64,000 nt of DNA from Streptomyces sedi (GCF_006335015.1 NZ_VDGT01000006.1:62001-126000), one strand, 5' to 3'; counted from the stretch's first letter, positions 9,598 to 18,748 are shown. The notes: generated from the sequence alone by a model not told the origin. Numbers and translations are program-made.

Positions 9598-10910
9598 TGA
9601 CGACCCCCGGGCCCGGCGACGGCGCCGGGGACGAGCCGAACGGCGACGAGCCGGGGCCGCTGCGGGAGGCGTTCAGCGGGCTGACCACGCGGGGGCGTTC
9701 GTTTCTCGCGGCGGGCACCGCGGCGCTGGGGTGCGCCTATCTGCTCGGGCAGGAGGACCTGCTGCGGGTGGGCGCGCTGCTGGTGGTGCTGCCGGTGGTG
9801 GCGGTGCTGGTGCTGCACCGCACGAGGAACCGGGTGACGGCGACGCGACGCGTCGACCCGGCGCGGATGCCGGCCGGCGAGGAGGGCCGGGTCCGCCTCC
9901 AGCTGTCCAACGACGCGCGGGTGCCCAGCGGAATGCTGATGCTCCAGGACCATGTGCCGTATGTGCTGGGCCCCAAGCCCCGGTTCACGCTGGAGCGGAT
10001 CGAGCCGGGCGGACGGCGGGAGGTGACCTACCGCATCCGTTCCGACCTGCGGGGGCGCTATCCGCTGGGGCCGCTCCAGCTGCGGCTGGCCGACCCGTTC
10101 GGGATGGTGGAGCTGACCCGCTCCTACCGGACGCGGAACACGTTGACCGTGCTGCCGCCCGTCGAGCCGCTGCCGCCGGTGCGGTTCGGCGGGCTGGCGC
10201 GCGGGGACGGGGTGGGGTCGCGGCGCTCGTTGGCCTCGGCCGGCGAGGACGACCTGATCCCGCGCGAGTACCGGCACGGCGACGACCTGCGGCGGGTGCA
10301 CTGGCGCTCCACGGCGCACCGGGGCGCGCTGATGGTGCGCCGCGAGGAGGCGCCCCGCCGGGCGCGCTGCACGGTGCTGCTGGACACCCGGCGCGCCGGC
10401 TATGTGCTCGGCGGGGCCGCCTCGCCGTTCGAACGGGCCGTCGCCGGCGTCGCCTCCGCGCTCGCGCACCTGACGCGACAGGGCTACGAGGTGAGGCTGT
10501 TGACGGACGACGGCACGCGGCTGCCGGAGGCGGGCGGGGAGGGCGCCGACCCGTACGAGCTGACGGGCCGGCTGCTGGACTTCCTCGCGGTGGTCGACTA
10601 CTCGGACTCCGCCGGCTTCGAACCGGCGCTGGAGGCGCGGCCGGTCGGCGGCGACGAGCTGCTGCTGGCCTTTCTCGGTTCGGTCGATCCCGGGCAGGCG
10701 GAGGTGCTGGGCCGGATGGCCGCCAGGGCCGGCGGCGCGGCGGCGTTCGTCGTCTCCGGGCAGTTGGACCCCTACGTCGAGGAGCAGAGGCTGAACGGGC
10801 TGCGGAGCAGCGGCTGGACCGCGCTCCCCCACCATCCGGGCGTTCCGCTGGGCACGCTGTGGCAGCGGGCCGCCGTCGAGGTGGCGGCCCCCGGCGGTGA
10901 TCGGGGGTGA
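9597..10910 (+). CDS. DUF58 domain membrane protein
   Basis: A 437-aa protein with an acidic N-terminus, two closely spaced membrane helices at about 38-80, then an extracytoplasmic or cytoplasmic beta-rich part. The DUF58 signature REYRHGDDLRRVHW is at about 222-235. DUF58 proteins resemble von Willebrand factor A folds and accompany MoxR ATPases. It overlaps the MoxR gene upstream by one base and the transglutaminase gene downstream (GTGA), so the three are translationally coupled. Biochemical role not established. Confidence 0.88.
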   Translation: MTTPGPGDGAGDEPNGDEPGPLREAFSGLTTRGRSFLAAGTAALGCAYLLGQEDLLRVGALLVVLPVVAVLVLHRTRNRVTATRRVDPARMPAGEEGRVRLQLSNDARVPSGMLMLQDHVPYVLGPKPRFTLERIEPGGRREVTYRIRSDLRGRYPLGPLQLRLADPFGMVELTRSYRTRNTLTVLPPVEPLPPVRFGGLARGDGVGSRRSLASAGEDDLIPREYRHGDDLRRVHWRSTAHRGALMVRREEAPRRARCTVLLDTRRAGYVLGGAASPFERAVAGVASALAHLTRQGYEVRLLTDDGTRLPEAGGEGADPYELTGRLLDFLAVVDYSDSAGFEPALEARPVGGDELLLAFLGSVDPGQAEVLGRMAARAGGAAAFVVSGQLDPYVEEQRLNGLRSSGWTALPHHPGVPLGTLWQRAAVEVAAPGGDRG

Positions 10911-13237
10911 ACGGGGTGCATGTGGGCGACATCCGCACGGCGCTGGCCGCCTGGCTGGCCACCGTGCTGGCCTCCGTCTCGCTGCTGCCGCTGGTGGACG
11001 GCGCGGACTGGCTGGTGCAGGGCGCGCTGCTGCTGCTGGTACAGGCCGGCGCGGGGGCGCTGCTGCGGCACTCCCGGCTGCCGGCGGCGCTGATCGCGCT
11101 CGCCCAGCTGACGACGGGCGTGGTGCTGCTGACGTTGGTCTCGGCCAGGGAGTACGCGCTGGCCGGGCTGGTGCCGACGCCGGCGGTCCTCGAACGGTTC
11201 GGGCAGCTGCTGGCGGCCGGCGGCGAGGACATAGGCCGCTACACCACGCCGGCGCCGGCGACCGAGGGCATCCGGCTGCTGATCTGGGCCGGCGTGCTGA
11301 TGGTGGGGCTGCTGGTCGACCTGCTCGCGGTGCCGCTGCGGAACGCGGCGGCGGCGGGGCTGCCGCTGCTGGCGCTCTACTCGGTGGCCGCCGGGGTCGG
11401 CCAGGACGCCGCCGGCTGGGGGTACTTCGCCGCGGCCGGCCTCGGCTATCTGGTGCTGCTGCTCAGCGAGGGCAGGGAGCGCCTCAGCCACTGGGGCCTG
11501 TTCTACGGCGGGGCCGGCGGCGGTCGGTGGATGTCGCCGCGCGACACGGCGCTGTCCGCCGGACCCCGGGCGCGCGCCGGGCGGCGCATCGGGGCGCTGG
11601 CCCTGGGCGCGGCGCTGCTCACCCCGCTGCTGCTGCCGGGGCTCGGCGGCGGGCTGCTGAACGTGGACAACGAGGGGCGCTCCGGGGCGGGCGGGGACGG
11701 GACGATCTCCGTCGACCCGGTGGTGGCGCTGAAGGACCAGCTCAACCAGCCGGACAACGTCCGGCTGCTGACCTACACCACGAACGGCGACCCGGGGGAG
11801 ATGTATCTGCGGCTGATGGCGCTCGACCAGTTCAACGGCTCGGAGTGGGCCTCGTCCGACTGGCACGAGGACGAGGTGCCCCCGACGCCGTGGACGGTCA
11901 CCGGGCTGGGCCGCGGCATCGCCTCCACGCGCGCGGTCACCGAGGTCCGGGCCTCCGACGTCTACGCCCAGCCGTCGCTGCCGGTGCCCTACCCCGCCAC
12001 CTCGATCGCGGCGGAGGGCGATTGGTCCTTCGACCGCGGCTCCCAGACGCTGGTCTCGGACGAGGCCGCGCTCAGCAGCAGGGGCCTGGGCTACCGGGTC
12101 GAGCATCTGACGGTCGAGCCCACCCCCGAGCAGCTGGCCGGGGCCTCCGAGCCGCCCGAGGACTTCCGCGAGTACTACACGCGGGTCCCCGACAACCTGC
12201 CCGACGAGGTGGCGGCGACGGCCGCCGAGATCACCGCCGGCGCGGAGAACGACCACGCGCGTGCGGTCGCCCTCCAGGAGTGGTTCACCCAGAGCGGGGG
12301 CTTCCGTTACGACACCCGGGTGGACTCCGGCACGGGGACGGAGGCGATCGTCAACTTCCTTGAGCGGCGCGAGGGGTTCTGCGTCCACTTCGCCTTCACC
12401 ATGGCCGCGATGGCCCGTTCGCTGGACATCCCGGCGCAGGTCGCGGTCGGTTTCACCCCGGGTACGCGGAACGCCGACGGCGCCTACGAGGTGGGCGCGC
12501 ACAACGCCCACGCCTGGCCCGAGCTGTACTTCGAGGGCGTGGGCTGGGTCCGGTTCGAGCCGACGCCCGGCCAGGGGAACGTTCCCGAGTACACCCGGCC
12601 GCAGCCGCCCGAGCGGGGGGACGAGACGGAGGAGCCGGAGCCGACCGAGCGTCCCGAGTCCACCGAGCCGGCTCCCGACCCCTCCTCGGCCGACCCGGAG
12701 CGTTGCGACCCGGCGGTCGACGGGGCGTGCGGGGAGGAGCCGCGCACGCCCGAGGACGACCGGGACGACGCCGGCTTCCCGCTGTGGCCGACGCTCGGGA
12801 TCGGCGGCGGCGCGCTGCTGCTGGCGCTGCTGGTCGCGGGTCCCTCGCTGTGGCGGACCAGAGCCCGGGCGCGGCGGCTGGCGCCGGGGGCCGGCCCGTT
12901 GGGCGCCTGGCGCGAGCTGACCGACAGCGCGTGGGACTACGGGATCGTGCCCGACCCGAGCGAGACGCCCCGGCAGACGGCCGAGCGGATCGTGCGTGTC
13001 GCCCGACTCGAAACGGAGGCTGCGGCGGCGGTGTGGGAGCTGGCGACGGCGGTGGAGGCCGAGCTGTTCGCGCCGCCGTCGTCCGGCGCCCCGGAGGAAC
13101 CCGTCTCACGGTCGGGGTGGGGGCGGCGGCTCGCCCTCGTCAGGGCGGGGCTGGGGACCGGGCTGCCCCGGCACTCGCGGCTGCGCGCGCTGCTGCTCCC
13201 CCGCTCGGCCAGTCGGGTGATTCCGCGCCGTGCGTGA
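10907..13237 (+). CDS. membrane transglutaminase-like protein (DUF3488/TgpA type with DUF4129 tail)
   Basis: A 776-aa protein. The N-terminal third has about six membrane helices (DUF3488 region) and is followed by a large exported part containing a transglutaminase-like core. C492 (EGFCVHF) and H535 (HNAHAW) are the likely catalytic pair, with the acidic residue in the FEPTPG segment. An acidic Pro/Glu linker, another membrane helix (about 626-648) and a cytoplasmic DUF4129-like tail follow. The GTG start overlaps the DUF58 stop. Likely crosslinks or cleaves cell-envelope proteins; substrate unknown. Confidence 0.88.
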   Translation: MNGVHVGDIRTALAAWLATVLASVSLLPLVDGADWLVQGALLLLVQAGAGALLRHSRLPAALIALAQLTTGVVLLTLVSAREYALAGLVPTPAVLERFGQLLAAGGEDIGRYTTPAPATEGIRLLIWAGVLMVGLLVDLLAVPLRNAAAAGLPLLALYSVAAGVGQDAAGWGYFAAAGLGYLVLLLSEGRERLSHWGLFYGGAGGGRWMSPRDTALSAGPRARAGRRIGALALGAALLTPLLLPGLGGGLLNVDNEGRSGAGGDGTISVDPVVALKDQLNQPDNVRLLTYTTNGDPGEMYLRLMALDQFNGSEWASSDWHEDEVPPTPWTVTGLGRGIASTRAVTEVRASDVYAQPSLPVPYPATSIAAEGDWSFDRGSQTLVSDEAALSSRGLGYRVEHLTVEPTPEQLAGASEPPEDFREYYTRVPDNLPDEVAATAAEITAGAENDHARAVALQEWFTQSGGFRYDTRVDSGTGTEAIVNFLERREGFCVHFAFTMAAMARSLDIPAQVAVGFTPGTRNADGAYEVGAHNAHAWPELYFEGVGWVRFEPTPGQGNVPEYTRPQPPERGDETEEPEPTERPESTEPAPDPSSADPERCDPAVDGACGEEPRTPEDDRDDAGFPLWPTLGIGGGALLLALLVAGPSLWRTRARARRLAPGAGPLGAWRELTDSAWDYGIVPDPSETPRQTAERIVRVARLETEAAAAVWELATAVEAELFAPPSSGAPEEPVSRSGWGRRLALVRAGLGTGLPRHSRLRALLLPRSASRVIPRRA

Positions 13238-13378
13238 GCGCCGGAGGCGCCCGGTCGCCCCAAAAGGGTGAACGCGCGCCCCGGCGCACCACCCCCGCAC
13301 GGGTGCGACGGGCCCGCCCACCGAGTGGGGCGAGCCCGTCGGCGCCCGACCCCGCGAGGGGCCCAGGGAAAGCCGAAA

Positions 13379-13401
13379 GGGCCGCCCGGTGGGGGCGGCC
13401 C
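13379..13401 (-). terminator. rho-independent-type terminator between convergent genes
   Basis: Nine-base-pair stem (GGGCCGCCC with GGGCGGCCC) and a 5-nt loop. On the minus strand it is followed by TTTCGGCTTT, so it best ends the DUF3040 transcript. It may also stop the transglutaminase operon coming the other way. Confidence 0.6.
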
Positions 13402-13454
13402 CTTGGAACACGCGCCGATCCGGCGCCGAGGGAAAAGCCTGGGTGACCCGGGGG

Positions 13455-13853
13455 TCACTCGTCTCGTGCGTCCCTGCGGCGCTGCCAGCGGTCCTCGATG
13501 CGGGTCATCATCGACCGACGCTTCGGGGCGCGCTGTCGCCGACCCCCCATGGCCGCGCGGGCCTGCGGGTCTCCCTGCTGCACCGGCGCCCTGCGCCAGC
13601 CGGTCACCGCGATCACCGCGCAGCCGAGCATGATCAGGAAACCGACCACGCTCAACCAGATGAGCTGGGCGACCATGCCCCCCATGAGGAGGCCGACGCC
13701 CAGCACAAAACCGGCGATCGCCTGGTAGACCCGCTTGCGCGTGACGGTGCGCAGCTCCGAGCCCTCAAGCGTCGTCGCGAACTTGGGATCTTCGGCGTAC
13801 AGCGCCTGCTCCATTTGTTCGAGCATGCGCTGCTCGTGGTCCGAGAGCGGCAC
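13455..13853 (-). CDS. DUF3040 small membrane protein
   Basis: A 132-aa actinobacterial protein. The N-terminus carries the conserved MPLSDHEQRMLEQMEQALYAEDPKFA pattern of DUF3040 (shown here only as the family hallmark: SDHEQRMLEQ and EDPKF). Two adjacent membrane helices follow (about 44-85), then a basic Arg-rich tail. Commonly found near dcw and cell-envelope genes in Streptomyces. Function unknown. The gene stands alone with a terminator 55 bp after its stop. Confidence 0.85.
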   Translation of the reverse strand: MPLSDHEQRMLEQMEQALYAEDPKFATTLEGSELRTVTRKRVYQAIAGFVLGVGLLMGGMVAQLIWLSVVGFLIMLGCAVIAVTGWRRAPVQQGDPQARAAMGGRRQRAPKRRSMMTRIEDRWQRRRDARDE

Positions 13854-14055
13854 GGAGTCCTCCTACTCGTCGGTCGCGGTGGCGACCGTTTCCGACCCTT
13901 CAAGGATAGGCAGGTAAGTGTTCCTGTGAAACCCACCCCTGTACGCCAATTTCGCCCACCCCACCGGCTCACCGGACACCGGGGGTGGTCGTCTTCTTCC
14001 CCTGGTAGCCACGGGTCATGCCGGAGGGCTGATCCCGATGATACGAGGAGTCGGA

Positions 14056-14853
14056 CTATGGTTCGCCCGGAAGCTCGGCCAACACGTGCAGCTGCCCCGC
14101 GACCGCCTGGAACGCGGGGTGCGTGGCGGCCTCCGACTCCAGCCGCGCCAGCGCGCCGGCCGCGTCCGACTCGACGTCCCACGGCGTGCCGGGGAGCAGG
14201 TCCTCGAAGATCCGCACCCCGTGCACCTGGCCGGGAAGAAGACCGGCCCCGGCCAGCAGGGCCGTCAGCCGCTCCACCGTGAACCGGTGCGGCACCGGGT
14301 CGCCGGCGCCCCACCGCCCCGACGGGTCGGCCAACGCCGTGCGCGCCTCGGTGAACCTGCCGGCCAGCGCCCGGGCGAGCACCGTCCCTCCGGCCCCGGC
14401 CGCCAGCACGCTCAACGTGCCACCGGCCGGCCGCAGCGTCGCCGCGACCGCGCGCAGCCCCGCGCCCGGGTCCTCGACGTGCTCCAGCACGCCGTGGCAG
14501 AGCACCAGGTCGAACGCGCCGCGCCCGGCCACCTCGGCGACGTCCTGGGTGTCGCCCTGGACGCCGCGCACCGCGTCGGCCACGTCCTCCTCGGCCGCCC
14601 TGCGCTCCAGGGCGAAGAGCGCGTCCGGGCTCGGATCGACGACCGTGACCCGGTGGCCGAGGCCGGCCACCGGCACCGCGAAGCTGCCGCTGCCGCCGCC
14701 CAGGTCCAGCACGTCGAGACCGTCCCCGCCGGCTCGCCGCGCGCGGTCGCGCAGCGCCCGCCGCAGGACGTCCCACACCACTCCCCCGCGCGCGGCGGCG
14801 GGCGGGCCGGACGACGGGTCGCCCGTGGGACGGGCGCGCGACGGTGACGGCAT
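14056..14853 (-). CDS. class I SAM-dependent methyltransferase
   Basis: A 265-aa protein with a Rossmann-type methyltransferase core. Motif I VLDLGGGSGSFA is at about 48-58, the acidic loop VVDPSPDA follows, and DLVLCHGVLEHVEDP is the motif IV/post-IV region of the Methyltransf_11 type. The ATG has GAGGAG about 9 nt upstream. Substrate cannot be read from the sequence. It lies 41 bp downstream of the HEPN-like gene on the same strand and is probably co-transcribed with it. Confidence 0.85.
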   Translation of the reverse strand: MPSPSRARPTGDPSSGPPAAARGGVVWDVLRRALRDRARRAGGDGLDVLDLGGGSGSFAVPVAGLGHRVTVVDPSPDALFALERRAAEEDVADAVRGVQGDTQDVAEVAGRGAFDLVLCHGVLEHVEDPGAGLRAVAATLRPAGGTLSVLAAGAGGTVLARALAGRFTEARTALADPSGRWGAGDPVPHRFTVERLTALLAGAGLLPGQVHGVRIFEDLLPGTPWDVESDAAGALARLESEAATHPAFQAVAGQLHVLAELPGEP

Positions 14854-14894
14854 GGCGCGGTGCTCCTCGTTTGACGTGGGACGGCGCCACCAGC

Positions 14895-15365
14895 CTACTT
14901 CGCGCCCCGACCCCCCGCGTCGTGGTCGGCCCGCAGCACCGGCTGGCGCAGCAGCGCCTCCTCGACGAGCCGCAGGAAGAACCCGGCGGCGCGGCGGAGT
15001 TCGTCCGCTTCCGCGCGGGTGACCACGCCGCTTATCCCGGCGTCTATCCGCTGCCTGCGGTCCGCGCTGCCGGCGAAGAGCGCGCTCCACTCGGCGAACT
15101 CGGGGGCCACCTCGGGCAGCACCTCCCACACGCTGCGGATGCGGCGCCGCCCCCTGGGCGACAGATCGGGACGGGCGCGCACGGCGAGCACCGCGGCAGC
15201 CGCGCGCAGCGCCGCGAGGTGCGCCGCGACAAAGGCCTCGCCCACGTCGGGCAGGACGGACGCCTCCTCCAGGCCGCGCTCGGCCTGGCCCAGCAGGTCC
15301 AACGCGGCGGGCGGCGCGGGCGCCCGGCGCGGCACGGGGTGCACATCAGTCGGGAGTCCGGTCAT
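14895..15365 (-). CDS. SAV_6107-type HEPN-domain protein
   Basis: A 156-aa, almost wholly helical protein. The pattern ALDLLGQAERGLEEAS near the N-terminus, then AAHLAALRAAAAVLA, and the C-terminal AGFFLRLVEEALLR resemble the SAV_6107 HEPN family of Streptomyces. The R-x4-6-H motif of ribonuclease HEPN proteins is not seen, so RNase activity is unlikely. The internal ATG at 15365 is preferred over an ATG 24 nt further up because GGAGG lies 6 nt before it. Divergent from the TetR gene. Confidence 0.75.
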   Translation of the reverse strand: MTGLPTDVHPVPRRAPAPPAALDLLGQAERGLEEASVLPDVGEAFVAAHLAALRAAAAVLAVRARPDLSPRGRRRIRSVWEVLPEVAPEFAEWSALFAGSADRRQRIDAGISGVVTRAEADELRRAAGFFLRLVEEALLRQPVLRADHDAGGRGAK

Positions 15366-15414
15366 GACGAGCCTCCAGTCAGTCGCCATTCAGCGGTCCA
15401 ACTTCTCGATCGTT

Positions 15415-15431
15415 CTGCGCCGTACGCGCAG
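15415..15431. promoter_or_regulatory. 17-bp palindrome, candidate TetR operator
   Basis: CTGCGC-CGTAC-GCGCAG, a 6-5-6 inverted repeat, lies in the 141-bp gap between the divergent HEPN and tetR genes. TetR regulators usually bind such palindromes beside their own genes. The same gap holds two copies of GACAATCCC (15459-15467 and 15495-15503). The second copy contains a -10-like GACAAT placed so that transcription could start at the tetR ATG. Confidence 0.35.
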
Positions 15432-15506
15432 CTGTGGCACATGGTGGCCCATGGCACTGACAATCCCCGTCGCACGGCCTCTGGCCAGGGGCGAGACAAT
15501 CCCTCC

Positions 15507-16133
15507 ATGACAGATACGAGCCCTCGGCGCAGCGCCACCCGGCAGCGGATCTACCGCGCCGCCATACCTCTCTTCGCCGAACAGGGCCTCACGGCCACGA
15601 CGGTGGAGCAGATCGCCGAGCGGGCCGGCGTCGCCAAGGGCACGGTGTACTACAACTTCGCGGGCAAGACGGAGCTGTTCGAGGCGCTGCTGCGGGACGG
15701 CGTCGAGCCGTTGACCTTCGCGCTGCGCCGTTCGGCCGCGCTGGCACCGGGCGGGGCCATGGCCGCGCTGGAGGGCATGGCGGGGGCCGGGATCGCCTTC
15801 GTCGCCGCGCAACCGGACTTAGCGCGGCTGCTGGTGACCGAGCAGTGGCGCGGCAGCAGGGCGGGCCACCCGATGCTGGCGGCGGCGCGGCGGCGGGTGG
15901 CGGGCGTCGTCGAGGAGGTGCTGGAGGAGGGGGTGAAGGCCGGGGAGCTGCGGGCCGACCTCGATGTGCGGCTGATCTCCGGCGCGTTGGTGGGCATGGT
16001 GGTGTTGGGGGCGCTCGACTGGCAGATGTTCCACCCCGAGCGCCGTCAGGACGAGGTGCGGCGGGCGCTGGCCACCGTGCTGCGCGGCCGGCTGGGCGCG
16101 GTGGACGAACGAGACGCGGGCGGTGGGAGATGA
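15507..16133 (+). CDS. TetR-family regulator with a TTA codon
   Basis: A 208-aa TetR-type repressor. The N-terminal helix-turn-helix runs over about 15-58 (TVEQIAERAGVAKGTVYYNF is its core), and a helical ligand/dimer domain follows. Codon 105 (15819-15821) is TTA, the rare leucine codon read by the bldA tRNA in Streptomyces. The stop overlaps the start of the oxidoreductase gene (ATGA), so the two are co-expressed and the regulator probably controls this pair. The start may be leaderless. Confidence 0.9.
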   Translation: MTDTSPRRSATRQRIYRAAIPLFAEQGLTATTVEQIAERAGVAKGTVYYNFAGKTELFEALLRDGVEPLTFALRRSAALAPGGAMAALEGMAGAGIAFVAAQPDLARLLVTEQWRGSRAGHPMLAAARRRVAGVVEEVLEEGVKAGELRADLDVRLISGALVGMVVLGALDWQMFHPERRQDEVRRALATVLRGRLGAVDERDAGGGR

Positions 16134-17584
16134 CGGCGGACGGGCCGGTGGTGGTGGTCGGCGCGGGGATGGGCGCGCTCGCCGCGGCGGCCAGGCTGGC
16201 GACGGCGGGGCGCGCGGTCCTCGTGCTGGAGCGCGCGGGGACGCACGGGGGCGCGGTGGGGCGGCTGGCGCGCGACGGCTTCGCGTTCGACACCGGTCCC
16301 GGGCTGCTCCATCTGCCCGCGGTCTGGCGCGACCTCTTTCTGAAGACGGCCCCCCGGGGCCGGGGCCGGCCGCCCGGCGAGCTGGCCGACCGCGTCGACC
16401 TGCGGGAGGTGGCCGATCCCGCGGTGGAGCACCGGTTCGGCGACGGGCGGGTGGCGCGGCTGCCGGGGCTGTCGCCGGGCGGGGTACGGCGGGCGTGGGA
16501 CGGGGTGTTGGGGGCGGGCGCGGGGGAACGGTGGGGCGCGTTGCTGGGGCGCGCGCGTGCCGTCTGGGAGGAGAGCCGGAGGCCGCTCTTCGAGGAGCCG
16601 CTGACCTCGGCGACCCGGCGGGACGCCCTGCACGCCGAGCGCTACCCCGCGCGCCGGCGCGGGGTGGTGCGCCGGCGCGCGCCGAGCCTGGCCGAGATGG
16701 CGCGGGCCGAGTTGGGCGACCCGGCGCTGGCCTCCGTGTTGCGGGCGACGGTCGAGGAGTACGGACTCGATCCGGAGCGCGCGCCGGCCGACGCCGCCGT
16801 GCTGGCCTATGTGGAGCAGACGTTCGGCACCTGGTACCCGACGGGCGGGATGCGGGCGCTGGCCGACGCGCTGCGGGAACGCTGCGAGGCGCGCGGGGTG
16901 GTCTTCCGTTTCGGTGCCGAGGTGACGGAGGTGCTGGGCTCGGGCGACCGGGTCGCCGGGGTGCGGCTGGCCGAGGGGGAGACCGTGTCCGCCGCCGCGG
17001 TGGTGTGGGGTGCGCCGCGCGCCGGCGTGCGCGCGGTGGGTCAGGGGAGGTTCACCCTCTTTCTCGCGCTGGACGGCGCGCGCCCATCGGAGACCGCCCA
17101 TCGCACGCTGCTGCACGCCCCCGAGCGCGGCACTCCCGCGGTCCGGGTGCTGCGTCCCGACGACGCGACGCTGCGGCCGGGCCCCGACCGGGAAACCGCC
17201 GTGGTCTCCACCCCCGTGCCCGCGCACGGCGCGGACGGCCTGGACTGGTCGGACACCGCGCTGGTCGCCCGGTGGCGGGAGCGGCTGCTGACCGCGACCG
17301 AGCGGGCGGGCCTCGGGCTGCGGGAACGGGTGCTGTGGTCGGAGTGCCGCACCCCGCTGGACGTGGAGCGTGAGACGGGGGCGCCCGGCGGGATCATCGC
17401 ACCCCCGGCGCTGGCGGGGGCGGACGGCGCCTATCTCGCCGCCGCCAACGACGGCCGGCTGGCCGGCCTCCACCGGGTCGGCGCCGCCGCACACCCGGGC
17501 GGCGGGCTGCCGCACGTGGGGATGTCCGGCGCCCTGGCCGCCGGGCTGATCGTGGAGGGTCCCGACTGGCGCGGCTCCTACTGA
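16130..17584 (+). CDS. CrtI-like FAD-dependent oxidoreductase (phytoene desaturase family)
   Basis: A 484-aa protein. The N-terminal dinucleotide-binding motif VVVGAGMGALAAAARLA is at about 8-24, with VLVLERAG after the second strand. A C-terminal FAD motif AAAHPGGGLPHVGMSG is typical of phytoene desaturase/isomerase-like enzymes. No phytoene synthase or other carotenoid gene is nearby, so the substrate is open. Transcriptionally and translationally tied to the TetR gene. It ends convergently, 45 bp from the next gene. Confidence 0.85.
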   Translation: MTADGPVVVVGAGMGALAAAARLATAGRAVLVLERAGTHGGAVGRLARDGFAFDTGPGLLHLPAVWRDLFLKTAPRGRGRPPGELADRVDLREVADPAVEHRFGDGRVARLPGLSPGGVRRAWDGVLGAGAGERWGALLGRARAVWEESRRPLFEEPLTSATRRDALHAERYPARRRGVVRRRAPSLAEMARAELGDPALASVLRATVEEYGLDPERAPADAAVLAYVEQTFGTWYPTGGMRALADALRERCEARGVVFRFGAEVTEVLGSGDRVAGVRLAEGETVSAAAVVWGAPRAGVRAVGQGRFTLFLALDGARPSETAHRTLLHAPERGTPAVRVLRPDDATLRPGPDRETAVVSTPVPAHGADGLDWSDTALVARWRERLLTATERAGLGLRERVLWSECRTPLDVERETGAPGGIIAPPALAGADGAYLAAANDGRLAGLHRVGAAAHPGGGLPHVGMSGALAAGLIVEGPDWRGSY

Positions 17585-17629
17585 CGCCGGGCCACGCACG
17601 GCAGTGCGGCCGTGCGCCGGTCAACGCCC

Positions 17630-18748
17630 TCAGTAGCGCCCGTCGTTGGGGTAGTAGCCCTGCCGCGAGGGGTCGTAGCCGGGCTGCTGCCCGTACGGGT
17701 CGGCGGCCGGTTGCTGCGGATAGCCGTAGCCCAGCGGGTCGTCGGCGACGCCCTCGCGCTGCTGTGGGACCCAGACGCCGCCGGGCGGGGTCTCCTGGTA
17801 GTACGAGGCGTCCGCCGGGCCCGCCGTCGGCCAGCCGCCGGCCGCCGGGTCGCCGTAGCCGTCCGCCCCGGTGTGCTGCTGCCCGGGGGCCGTCTGGTCG
17901 GCCCAGCCGGTCTGGTACCCGTAGCCGTCGGTCCCGCCGGCGAGGTACTGGCCCTGCTCGCTGTAGCCGGTGGCGCCGGCGTAGTTGTCCTGGTAGGCGC
18001 CCGGGTAGGGCTCGGCGTACGCGGTCTCGGCGGCCGGGTCCCGGTAGATGTCGCCGTAGCCGTCGCCGTACGCGGCGGCGTGCGCCGGTGCGCCGTACTC
18101 GTCGCGGTGGCCGGCGTCCTGTCCCGGCTGCCCGGGGAACGCGCCGTACTCGCCGTTGCCCGGGGTGTCGCGGGCGAACTCCTCGCCCGGGAGGCCGTGT
18201 TCGGCTCCGGGGACCTGCTCGGCGCCGAACGTCTCACCGCCGGGGGAACGGTCGTCCCCGAAGTCGCGGTCGTTCTCATAGCCGCGGTCGTTCTCGTAGC
18301 CGCGGTCGTTCTCGTAGCCGCCCTCGGCGTCGAAGCCCTGCTGGCCGCCGAAGTCCTGCCGGGGGAACTCCGCCGTGGAGAAGTCGCCCTCCGCCTCCCC
18401 GCCGGGGGCCGTCGGCGGCGGGGGCGGCGGCGCGCCGGCCTCGCCCTCGGCGTCCTCGGGACGCGGGTCGCGGCGCCGCCTGCTGGTGCCCGGCTTGCCG
18501 CCGAGCGCCCAGCCGGTCGAGAAGCCGCGCCGGAAGGAGAGCGTCACGAAGGTCTGCCCCGTGGCGAACGCCACGGCGCCCAGGGCGATCACCGGCACCG
18601 ACGGCAGCAACACCCCCACCACCACGCCGAGGAAGCCGAAGAAGGCGACCAACCGCCAACGCAGTCTGGCCTTGTACTGGAGCAGGACCTCACCGAGCAG
18701 CCACAGGGCCACGAATCCGAACGCGATGTAGAGGACCGTCCAGCCCAT
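17630..18748 (-). CDS. membrane-anchored low-complexity protein with Tyr/Asp/Gly/Gln-rich tail
   Basis: A 372-aa protein of unknown function. Two membrane helices lie at about 3-22 and 32-68. A basic patch (SRRRRDPR) marks a cytoplasmic turn, after which about 250 residues are rich in Gly, Tyr, Gln, Asp, Glu and Pro and surely disordered. Three tandem copies of an 18-bp unit encode YENDRG-like repeats. It starts 21 bp after the metF stop and is probably the last gene of that operon. Orthologues occur beside metF in Streptomyces as hypothetical proteins. Confidence 0.75.
   Translation of the reverse strand: MGWTVLYIAFGFVALWLLGEVLLQYKARLRWRLVAFFGFLGVVVGVLLPSVPVIALGAVAFATGQTFVTLSFRRGFSTGWALGGKPGTSRRRRDPRPEDAEGEAGAPPPPPPTAPGGEAEGDFSTAEFPRQDFGGQQGFDAEGGYENDRGYENDRGYENDRDFGDDRSPGGETFGAEQVPGAEHGLPGEEFARDTPGNGEYGAFPGQPGQDAGHRDEYGAPAHAAAYGDGYGDIYRDPAAETAYAEPYPGAYQDNYAGATGYSEQGQYLAGGTDGYGYQTGWADQTAPGQQHTGADGYGDPAAGGWPTAGPADASYYQETPPGGVWVPQQREGVADDPLGYGYPQQPAADPYGQQPGYDPSRQGYYPNDGRY
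18265..18318. repeat. three tandem 18-bp repeats inside the low-complexity gene
   Basis: Units start at 18265, 18283 and 18301. The last two are identical and the first differs at one base. Because 18 is a multiple of three, copy changes would keep the frame and lengthen or shorten a YENDRG repeat in the protein. Confidence 0.9.

Noticed and set aside
16130..17584. carotenoid biosynthesis cluster
   Set aside because: Only one CrtI-like gene is present; no phytoene synthase, cyclase or GGPP synthase lies near it.
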